DNA of 64,000 bases, from NCBI RefSeq assembly GCF_047663525.1, contig NC_092606.1:4896501-4960500 (forward strand). Reading direction: 5' to 3'. The notes beneath the pieces were generated by a model that saw only the letters and a program-made list of their open reading frames with translations, was not told the DNA's origin and searched no databases. The stretch comes from Anas platyrhynchos (Eukaryota > Chordata > Aves > Anseriformes > Anatidae). Of the stretch, positions 1 through 14,147 are shown piece after piece. Each line of letters begins with the position of its first letter. Position 1 is the stretch's first letter. Made by a program: the position numbers and the translations under genes.

Positions 1-465
1 AGCTTTGGGGTGCCCTGATCCGGCACGGCGCAAGCGATGGGGGTCTGGTGAGGGGGTCTGTCCCCAAGGGGGGGGGGGTCTGTCCCTGTTGGGGGGCACA
101 TCCCCATGGGGTGCAGGCTGCGTGGAGGAGCCAGCCGCAGGGAGCAGCCGTGCGGGGAGTTACATAAACTCCCATCTGGCCGCCGAGCCCAGCCGGGAAG
201 GACGCCGTGGCCCCGTGCCCGCTGCTATTCCCGGCTCGCCAAACCACCCCAAAGCTGCTGGCCTGGCCCCATTCCTCAGGGGAATGTATGGGGACCCCCC
301 CGTGGGGTGAAAATTGGGGTGAGGCTGCGGGGAGCCCTGTCCTGCTGGGGGGGGGCGGTGGGGATGCAGGGGGGTCGCGTCCCTGGTTCTGTTTGGGGTT
401 GGTTCTGTCCTAGGAGAGGGGGCCCTGGGTAGGGCAGGATTTCCCCGGAGGGAGGCTGGTGCTTG

Positions 466-560
466 CCGTGTCAGTTTAATGATTTCTAATGAGCAATTAC
501 CTCCAGTCAGTCCCCTAATTTCTGAATATCAATAAAGTTAATTAAACTCCGCATGTGTAT
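466..560. promoter_or_regulatory. AT-rich island, candidate conserved noncoding element
   Basis: A sharp AT-rich block in G-rich surroundings. It contains TTTAATGA, CTAATTTC and a TTAATTAA palindrome near 538. The density of homeodomain-type ATTA cores and the abrupt composition change suggest a neuronal enhancer of SEZ6. This is inference from composition only. Confidence 0.35.
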
Positions 561-3500
561 TTCCCCGAGCCGTAGAGGTAGGGATGCCCTGGGAGGTGCT
601 GAGCTCTTCCCGGGGCTGGGAGCGGCGAGGTCCCATCCGCCCTGTGCCCCCCTTCGATGTGGTGTTGGGGCTGGGGGCTGCCTGTGGGGTCAGCCCCCCC
701 CAAAAAATCCCCGTTAGATGGGGGTCCCAGCCTGGCACTGACTTTTGTGGCACTGCCACGCTCGGTGTGGCCTTGGCTCGGCCTCGGGGCCGGTGCGTGG
801 TGGGGACGTGGCACGGGGACAGGAGGCACGGGGATGGGGGCTTGGGGCCCTCAGCCAGGCCGGGGGATTGGAGATGCTCTCAGGTGGTGGTGAGGAAGGG
901 TCTGACCCTGTCCCCCTCCTGCCAGCCCCCCTGTGCTGTCCCCTCCTGGGGGCAGCTCTGGCTCCCCCCTCCCCAGTGCCCACCGGGGCAGCTCCGTGGC
1001 GCTGCCGCAGCGAGCGGCTGCGGTACCAGGGCACGGCTCCATCCCACCTTCCCCGCAGCACCCGAGCTCTGAAACCTGCTCAGCCTGGATTTTGGAGGCT
1101 TTTTTGCCACGCTGAAGGGTCCAGCTTGTGAGGAGGGGTCCTAGGAGCACAGGCGGGCGGCGTGGATCGAGGCTGGGGGGCGCAGGGCCTGGCGGTGCCC
1201 CCCGGTTCTGCTGCTCCATCCATCCTCAGCAAGGCACACCCGGTAGCAACGCGTTTTGGGGACCTGTGTGCGTGCCTGCCGGGGGGGGTCTTTGTGCCCC
1301 CCCTCGGAGGGGCTTTGCGTGCGAGGAGGCGGCCGGGGAAGGAAGCGAGCGAGCATCTGCTTCGGTAATTAACCGAGCGCGCTCTCCTCCCCTGCGTGCC
1401 TTGGAGGAGTGCATCGCCGCCACGCCGCCGAGCTGCCAGGCCGGGATTATCTGGATAATGCTCTTAAGCGGGGCTGGGGTGCCCCACGGGGACGGCGAGC
1501 GTGGCTGGGCCAGCGGCAACCCCTCAATTGGAAACTCACCGGGGATGGAGCCGGCGCTGGGCACTGCACTGGGCACGGCGCTGCCGCAGGGTGCCAGGAG
1601 GCTGTGCGCTGCGAAGGGCACGGCAAGGGCATGGGGACACCCTCTTCGGATGTTTTGGGGACCCCCCAGGCTGGCACGGGGCTCGCCGGGGCCGTCGGGT
1701 GCTGTGCGGTGCCTGGGGTGGGCTGGGGGCTTCGGGGGGGCGCAGGCGGCTGCCCCCGGGGAGGTGGATGAAGTTGTGTCTCCGGTGGATCCGGCAGGAG
1801 AGGATAATTTAGCTTCCAATCAATTCTTTAAATGCGCACAATTGAAAGATTGCCTCTGAAAGCTGCCTATAACCAGGGAGGTAATGGATTCTCTCCAGTA
1901 ACAGGCGGCGGCGGCGGCTCGGGAGCGCCAGGATCCCTTCCTCGTGCCGGGGTTCTGCTCCCCAGAGGGCTCCTGGAGGGGGGCCGGGGGTGTCCCCAAG
2001 CTCCCCGCTGGGACCCGGCCCCGTGCTCCCCGCGGTGGCGGTGACCGTGGCGCGGCGTCCTGGTGCTGGGGACGCGTCGGGCCCTCTCAGCCCGCTCGCC
2101 GTGCCGCTGGGGGTTATTACGGATATAATTTAAATGCAGTAACGAGCTGCTCTGAAGGGATCAAATATTAATCAGCCGCGCGAGCGCCGCTGTGACCCTG
2201 TGAAAATGGAGAGAGGTGCTTGAAATGCCAGATCAGCCGGCGCCGTGCGGGGGCTGTCCCCAAATGGGGGGGGGCTCTGGCTGTCCCCAGCCGCTGTGGT
2301 CCCCTGGGGGTGGCCGTGGCATCAGCCCTCGGTGGCTTCCAGCCCGAGCTGGGTGGCTCTGCTGTTAGTGTAGGCCCTACACAAACAGAGCGGTGATGGG
2401 GCACCGGGAAGGGTGGGGGGCTCTATGTTACAGGGGGATGCTTCTGAGGGGTTGGTGGGGGGGATAGGGGGAGGTTTGGCACCCCCAGAAGCGTCCCTGT
2501 GGTGCTGGGGCTGGGTTTTGGCTGCGGGGAGGCTGTCGGGGTCGAGCAGCCGAACGGGGAGCCCCAGGAGCGGGTTCCATGTGCTGAGCGCCGCCGCCTT
2601 TCGGTTCTGATCGCTGGCAGCAGGAGCAGGGCTGGGAGCTGGGGGGGGAGGACACAAAAACTGGAGCAAAAACGTCACCCGTGCACAGCACCGAGGCTGC
2701 CCCGTGCAGCCCCGAGCTCAGCCTGGCACCCCAGGGGATGGGGCTGGCACCCCAGGGTGGCACGGGGGAGGCTGTGACAGGGATTTTGGCACACGGCTGC
2801 GGGGTCGGGGGGGGGGCTGCTCCGGGCTCTGTGCGCACGGGGAGGGGGGAAACGCCGCCACGAGGCTGGCTGGCTCCGCCGGCGTGCGTGGCGACAGCGA
2901 TCAGGTCCGAAATAGCAGCAGACGTGCAATTTATCATCGCTGCTGCTCATGGAAATCGCCGTACAAATGCATTAGCGCCGCGGGGAGCGCGGGGAAGTGG
3001 GGGCGCGGGGACCGGGGGCGCAGGGAGCGAGGGCGGCACGGAGAGGATGGGGGCACCACGACCCAGGGCACCCATCTCCCTGGGGTCTCAACGCATCAGC
3101 GGCCTAAATTTGGGGTCACCAAGAAGGAAGGGGCCAGGCTGGGCCCCCCCCGGAGCCCCCAGGCTGGGTGCTGGGTGCCGTGGGCTCGGTGGCGGCGCGT
3201 GCCGGCGGCGCGGTTGGATGTCAGCGGGCGGCTCGGCCGCGATGCTCCGGGGAACCGACTGCGGCGACATGTGACATGTGTCAGCGGGTAAATGACTGTT
3301 CAATTCAAGGAGAATCGCAAAACATACAAGGTCAAACGCTTCCCTGCGAGCGCCACCATGAATATTAAAGCCGGGCTGTGCCGCCAGCTGCCGGGGCTGG
3401 AAGCCGCGCTCGCCCACGGTGTCCCCGGGGGCTGCCCCCTCGTGTGTCCCCTGCTGCTGCACCGGGTTCTGTCGCTGCTTGTCACCTCCCTGGAGAGGGG

Positions 3501-4139
3501 ACAGCAGCCCTGGTTTGGCAGTGGAGGCGCCAGGGTGGTGCCCACCTGCACCCACGTGCCGTCTGCGTGTGCCCACCCACCCCTATCCGTGCTCGTGTGC
3601 CACCCACCTGCATCCTGGTGCTGCCTGCGCCCACCCACGGGTGCCCATCCCTGCCTGCTCCTGGGCACCCAGGAGGGCGTCCCAGTCCCTGTGCCACGTC
3701 TCCATCTCTGGGGACACCGAGGCAGGTGGCACAGATCGGGAGCTGCCATCACTCAGGCACGTCCCCGCGGCTCGAGATGCTCAGTCCGGTGGCACCGCAC
3801 GTGCCCGTGGTGGCTGGGGACCGCAGGAGGGTGTCTGGGGACTGGGGGAGGCTGTCTGGGGACTGCGGGGTGCCGAGCGTGGCGCCGGCTGCCTGACAGC
3901 TCATTCATCACAGCTGCCAGCCCTGGCCACGGGGGCAAAGCCAGATTGGTTTTAAATTGGAAAATAAACCTCGGCTCCTACACGTCCACGGCCCCTGCCC
4001 TCGCTCCGGGCGGCGATCCCGGCTCCCTGCACCGATCCTGCGCCCCGGCTGGGCGCCAGCACCCCCAGGATGGGGAAACTGAGGCAGGGCGCAGGGCCGG
4101 TGCCGGGGGCAGCCGAGCATCTGTCCCATCCCGGCTGCT

Positions 4140-4360
4140 TTGCCGGGCGCTGTGTTATTGCTTTATTCGCCGGCCGTATCGATCGGCGCTCCCCGGGCGG
4201 CTGCGTGCCTGCTTATTTATTTATTTGCGACACCAGCCGCGATTGATTTCTGCCGGGGGGGGCGGCCGCCCGCCGCAGACGGATTAGTCTCCAGCATCTC
4301 TCCGGCTCGTGGCCGCCGTTAATAGACTCCCGCCCGGCAAAGCCGATGTGACGGATTAGG
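4140..4360. promoter_or_regulatory. AT-rich island, candidate conserved noncoding element
   Basis: This segment has repeated TTATT words, an ATCGAT, two copies of GACGGATTAG near 4278 and 4351, and GTTAATAG. It stands out from flanking C/G-rich DNA in the SEZ6 5' region. Candidate enhancer by inference; no motif assignment is certain. Confidence 0.3.
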
Positions 4361-4984
4361 ACCCCGGCCTGGCCGCAGCCACGTGCTCCGCATGCCAAGA
4401 GGGCACCCAAAGGGATGGAACGGCCCCTTTGGAAGGGTCTCGCCCCCCCCGACAGCACCAGGCCCCAGGGTGGTGGGTGCTGGTTAGCAGAGGTCCCTTT
4501 GTCACCAGCACCTGGCCACCTCGGGGACCCAGAAGGGATGGAGCCGTGGCACGGTCACTGGAGATAAGCGGCTTAGAGACGTCTGCGGAGGTGGAGGTTG
4601 TAATCCCTGCGGTGCCTGAGGGGCACGGTGGTGGCATCTGGGCTCGCTCTGGTTTTCTGCGGTGCCCCCCAGCACCCGGTGTCCTCCGAGGGTCAGGAGC
4701 ATCCCCTGGTGCCCAGAGCATCCTCTGGCACCTGGAGCATCCTTGTGGTACCCTAGTGGCACCCAAAACATCCTCGTGGCACCATGAGCATCCCGTGTCA
4801 CCCAGAACACCATGGTGTTATGGCCCCAGACACGTGCCACCGTGCCCCCAGCACCCTGAGCAGGTGACAGGCTGTGGGCAGGGGGTGTGAGGGGTTTGGG
4901 GGGGGGATGTCTGTGCCCCAGCGCCCCCGTTTGCTGCGTGGGACAGCTCACGAGCAGCACGGGACCAGGCCCGGGGTGCCGATC

Positions 4985-5085
4985 TGCTATAAAAGCCTAA
5001 AAGGGATTTTTGGCGCCCTTCAATATAAACTCATTAACTTTTATGTTCTAATAAATGGATCCTATTAGAAAATAATTCTGGCGGT
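4985..5085. promoter_or_regulatory. AT-rich island, candidate conserved noncoding element
   Basis: The most AT-rich block of the first 6 kb, with CTATAAAAG, CTCATTAAC, TCTAATAAAT and AAAATAATT words. The TATAAA could suggest a promoter, but no coding exon follows. I therefore call it a candidate regulatory element of the SEZ6 5' region. Confidence 0.3.
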
Positions 5086-5227
5086 GCCGGGGGGCAGCTT
5101 AACCTCGCGGAGGCGTTGTGGCTGGGCGCTCACCCCCCTGGGCAGCCAGGGGGACACGCGGGGACAGGGTGACGTGGTGCTGGGGACAGCTGCAGCACCC
5201 AGCGGCTCCCCCCACGCTGCTCTCCGA

Positions 5228-5345
5228 AGCTAATGTCTCTTAATAGTCCCTTAAAAGTGGCAGTCGCAGAGTAATTAATCTTTGCGGGGCCCTGCCCTGC
5301 TACGGCTCAGTCTAATTACCCGGTAATTGGCAGTATCGTGTCATC
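5228..5345. promoter_or_regulatory. AT-rich island with repeated TAATTA/TAATTG sites
   Basis: Contains GTAATTAATC, CTAATTACC and GGTAATTGG within about 60 bases, a spacing typical of paired homeodomain binding. The smaller block at 5845-5872 repeats the theme with TTAATTAG and CTAATTGCC. Candidate neuronal enhancer by inference. Confidence 0.35.
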
Positions 5346-6162
5346 AGCGCCGGTGCGCGGCGAGATGTGCCCATGCGCCCTGCTCCGTGCCACGTCGGGG
5401 TGCTGAGCGTCACTGTCACCCCCCCCCCGGCACCACTGCACGGCCACGATGGGGGCTGAGCCCCCCCACCCCCAGGACCCCCACGGTGGCTCGTTAGGGC
5501 TGATGAGGTCCTGTTCTCGTTTGGGTTAATTGGGGTGTTCGCAGAGCTGGGTGTTGATGTAAAGGGGGCTGGGAGGTGGCACTGGGGGGGTCCTCAGGGC
5601 TGTGTGGGGCAGCAGGGAGGGGGCCGGGTTTGGCATATTTTGGGGTGCTGGTGGGCACGGTCCCAGCTTTGGGGCTACGGTGACGACCCCATGGCAGCCA
5701 CCTGCACGTCTGCACCATGGGGATGGGGGTCCTGGGGGGGGTCCCTGCCACGGAGAGGACAAGCTGAGGCCAGGGCTGTCCCCAGCAGGGCTGATTTCGG
5801 AGGCCAGAAGGGCAACCCTTAACGTGCAGCGTGACCCAGCTGTGCGTTAATTAGCCAAGCCCTAATTGCCCATGCTGCCCTGGTGAAGAGCACGCTGGGG
5901 TGAGGTGCGGCGGAGCCCTGCTGCGCGCGGTTGATGCGCTCGCTCGCTGCCCTGGCTCAGGCCTTGCTCACCCAGGAGCGCGTCTGGAGAAAGCGATCGG
6001 CTTTATCGACAGCCCTCGGTCCCCCTGACACCGCTCTCCTCCCCGTGGCACGGCACCGCTGTGCTGGGAGCGTGGCCAAAAAGTGCGGGTGGCACCGCAG
6101 CAGCACCGCGTGCGGCATCAGTGCGCAGTGAGAGGCTCGCGCTTGGGGTGGCACCGCGGTGA

Positions 6163-6405
6163 GGTGTGGGTTTGTGGGGCAGTACGGGTTTGTGGGGCAG
6201 CATTAATCCATGGTGCAGCATCAGTTCGTGGGGCAACATCAGTTTTTGGGGCAGTTTTGGTCCCTGGTGCAGCATCAATCCGTGGTGCAGCATTAATCCA
6301 AGGCGCATCGTTGGTCTGTGGCGCAGCATCGGTCCACGGTGTAGCATCAGCCCGTGGTGTATCATCGTTCCACGGTGCATCGCCAGCCCGTGGCGCACCA
6401 CATTC
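6163..6405. repeat. 18-bp minisatellite immediately upstream of SEZ6 exon 2
   Basis: A degenerate tandem repeat with an 18-base period in its best part; the unit is close to GCAGCATCAATCCGTGGT. Because the period is a multiple of three, it stays open in several frames on both strands and produces spurious ORFs. It ends about 20 bases before the exon 2 acceptor. Confidence 0.8.
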
Positions 6406-6426
6406 CCACCTTCTCTCCTCCCCCAG

Positions 6427-12246
<5,820 letters not shown>

Positions 12247-13060
12247 CCCGGGGTGCCGCAGCCCCCTCCTGAGCCCCCCCTCCCTGTGCCTGCTGCCCCC
12301 CCCCCCCCATAACCCCCCTTATGGGGCCAGGCACACCTCCCGCAAGGAGCCCCCCCAGCGGGAGCCCCCCCCCCCCAACCTCCCCACCACCCCAACCCCT
12401 CCGAGACCCCCGTGGGGTCTCCCCCAGCCCCCCCTGACCCTCCTAATGGGGGTGGGCAGGGGGTGCTGGGCCCCCCCCCAATTTCCCCAGTGATGGAGGA
12501 CGCCCCCCAAATGGGGCAGGGGGGGGCGCGAGGCTGTGGGGAGCCCCTAGGGATGGGCAGGGGTCCCCGGGGGGCAGCCTGAAGGTGCTGGGGGGGGTGT
12601 GGGGGGGGCAGCCAGCAAGGTAATGGGGTGTCCTAAAGGGGGGGGACACAAGGGGGGGCTCAGGGTGCCCCCACCCCATCCCAACCCCATCCCCCTCCTG
12701 ACCCCGGTGCCCCCAGCATGCTGCCCCCCCCCCCTCCTCCTGGTGTCCCCCCCCCTCTGCTTGCTTCACCCTCCTGGGGGATGGGGGGCACCCATGGGGG
12801 TGTCCCCGTGTCCCCCCCCCCAAAAAAAAAAAACAACCCAAACCGCACGTCCTGGCGTCCTATGGGGCCAGATCTGCCCCCCCCCAGCCCTGGGGTGGGC
12901 AGGGGGGCACCGGGCCTGGCTGTGTCCCTGTGTGCCCCCCCCCCCCCCCCCCAGGGGCTGGGGGTGTCACATAGGGTGTGTGCCCCCCCCCCCCCTTTTC
13001 AGAGGAGCCCCCCCCTCATCTTTTGGTCGGTTCATTAATAAAAAAAGCGGTGTTTTAGAA
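12247..13060 (+). other. SEZ6: SEZ6 3' UTR
   Basis: Extremely C-rich with interspersed G runs (12290-12310, 12360-12380, 12580-12610, 12930-12952, 12981-12996) and an A run at 12823-12834. It ends with the AATAAA signal near 13037. Many runs could fold as G-quadruplexes or i-motifs. No coding evidence. Confidence 0.75.
13037..13042 (+). terminator. SEZ6: SEZ6 polyadenylation signal
   Basis: A canonical AATAAA within TTAATAAAAAAAG, followed about 30 bases later by a GT/G-rich tract (13072-13092) typical of a downstream element. It is the first canonical signal after the stop codon. Confidence 0.75.
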
Positions 13061-13320
13061 GAAATCCCAGCGTGGTGCTGAGTGGGGGGGGGGCACTGGG
13101 GGTCGTGGGGGGGTCCCTGGGGTAATGGGGGGGTCCCTGGGGTGGGGGGCACCCACCACCCTATAAAGCCCCCCCGAGCCCTATAACACCCCCCCGGGGC
13201 TGTGCACGGCGCCCCCCACCCTAGGGAGCGCCCTGCAGCACCCCTGGGTGCTCCCCACGCTGCTCCCCCCCCCCCCAGCCCCCACCCCCTGGGTGCCCCC
13301 CCCCCATAATTTTCCAGGTG
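13061..13320. other. SEZ6-PHF12 intergenic spacer
   Basis: About 260 bases of G/C homopolymer-rich DNA containing CTATAAAGC at about 13160. It holds no ORF of interest. The CpG-rich PHF12 promoter begins directly after it. Confidence 0.5.
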
Positions 13321-13355
13321 CTCTGCGCCTTTAAGAGGCGGGGCCCGCGCCGCGG

Positions 13356-13363
13356 TGACGTCA
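13356..13363. promoter_or_regulatory. PHF12: CRE palindrome TGACGTCA (upstream copy)
   Basis: An exact CREB/ATF consensus, followed 21 bases later by a second exact copy. Confidence 0.7.
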
Positions 13364-13384
13364 GGCGCGCCAAACCCCGCGCCG

Positions 13385-13392
13385 TGACGTCA
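13385..13392. promoter_or_regulatory. PHF12: CRE palindrome TGACGTCA (downstream copy)
   Basis: The second exact CREB/ATF consensus, in the context CCGTGACGTCACCGC. A pair this close in a CpG island is a strong prediction of CREB/ATF occupancy. Confidence 0.7.
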
Positions 13393-13470
13393 CCGCGAAC
13401 GTGCCGGCGGCCACGCGCTTGCGCGCGCGCACCCTCCTTCTCCCCCCCACTACGCATGCGCCGCGCCTGC

Positions 13471-13509
13471 GCGGGAAAAGAGGCGGGGCGAGCCGGGTGG
13501 GCGGGAAAA
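13471..13509. promoter_or_regulatory. PHF12: Two E2F-type sites
   Basis: GCGGGAAAA occurs at 13471-13479 and again at 13501-13509; each is followed by AGAGGCGGGGC or a near copy. This is a 30-base local duplication of an E2F motif plus a GC box. Confidence 0.55.
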
Positions 13510-13526
13510 AGAGGCGGGGCGAGCGC

Positions 13527-13538
13527 CGCGCATGCGCA
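13527..13538. promoter_or_regulatory. PHF12: NRF1 site
   Basis: CGCGCATGCGCA, a full NRF1 palindrome. A related but weaker site (ACGCATGCGCC) lies at 13452-13462. Confidence 0.65.
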
Positions 13539-13596
13539 GTGCCCACCCCCTTCCTCCGCCGGGCGGGCGGGAGGCGGTGGCGGCGGCGGCGCGGGC

Positions 13597-13608
13597 CGCG
13601 CATGCGCA
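13597..13608. promoter_or_regulatory. PHF12: NRF1 site (second copy)
   Basis: CGCGCATGCGCA again, 70 bases downstream of the first. A variant CTGCGCGTGCGCG follows near 13645. Confidence 0.65.
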
Positions 13609-13788
13609 GTGTGAGGAGGGGGGGGGGGGGCGGTGAGGCGCGGGCTGCGCGTGCGCGGGGGGCGGCGGCGGCGGCGGCGGGGCCCGGGCGGGTGCGGAGC
13701 GGAGCCGGGGGCGCTGCTGGGGCCGGGGCCGCTCCCCCCTCACCCCAAAAATCCCCTCAGCCCCCGAGCCCTGCGCGCTGTGACGGTG

Positions 13789-13890
13789 ATGGCAGAGGGC
13801 GGCCGGCCCCCCGCAGCCGCCCCCGGGCCCGGCTGGGTGCTGAGGAGGAGGAGGACGGCGGCGGGCGGAGCGCGGAGGCCCGTGGGGTAG
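13789..13890 (+). other. Possible upstream ORF in the PHF12 leader
   Basis: ATG at 13789 in good context (GTGATGG) opens a 33-codon frame rich in Gly, Pro, Ala and Arg (MAEGGRPP to RRPVG), ending in TAG at 13888-13890. If transcription starts upstream of it, it could dampen translation from the main ATG at 14082. No homology recognised. Confidence 0.35.
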
Positions 13891-14004
13891 GGCCGAGGCC
13901 GCTGGGCAAGGGGGGGGGGGGCTCCCCTCACGGTGCCCTCTCCTCACGGTGCCCTCTCTCCTCTCCCGGTTGCTCCTCTCCGGTTGCTGTCCGCCTGCCC
14001 GGTG

Positions 14005-14007
<3 letters not shown>

Positions 14008-14041
<34 letters not shown>
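14008..14041 (+). repeat. (TG)17 microsatellite in the PHF12 leader
   Basis: An uninterrupted TG dinucleotide run ending 40 bases before the PHF12 start codon, probably within the 5' UTR. Likely polymorphic in length. Confidence 0.9.
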
Positions 14042-14044
<3 letters not shown>

Positions 14045-14081
14045 GCTCGGGGCGGGGGGGGCCGCTCCCGGGGCTGGCTGA

Positions 14082-14147
14082 ATGTGGGAGAAGATGGAGA
14101 CCAAGACGATCGTCTACGACCTGGACACCTCCGGGGGGCTGATGGAG
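14082..14147 (+). CDS. PHF12: PHF12 exon 1
   Basis: Residues 1-22, [20 protein letters not shown] then ME, ending in phase 0 before donor GTGAGG. ATG context is AATATGT-like (modest), but conservation of the N-terminus fixes the start. Confidence 0.96.

Larger units (their letters stand above)
1..6426 (+). other. SEZ6 intron 1 or upstream DNA, no exon recognised
   Basis: No coding exon is supported here. The first SEZ6 exon in the window opens with a phase-1 acceptor, so a signal-peptide exon must lie upstream. I looked for a hydrophobic leader ending in a split Gly codon and found none convincing, so that exon probably lies before base 1. The DNA is G-rich filler containing compact AT-rich islands (466-560, 1360-1460, 1800-1890, 2110-2225, 2895-2985, 3265-3365, 3895-3980, 4140-4360, 4985-5085, 5228-5345 and 5845-5872). 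Several carry TAATTA-type words. These look like candidate cis-regulatory elements; conservation was not tested. Confidence 0.6.

Noticed and set aside
3292-4287. 331-codon plus-strand ORF in the SEZ6 5' region, including an AHG|GT-like end of a possible signal peptide
   Set aside because: The stretch before AHG is not hydrophobic enough for a signal peptide and the rest is low-complexity filler.
13155-13185. CTATAAAGC and CCTATAACAC as a TATA promoter for PHF12
   Set aside because: They lie about 900 bases upstream of the ATG, outside the CpG island, and no start-site motif follows them.
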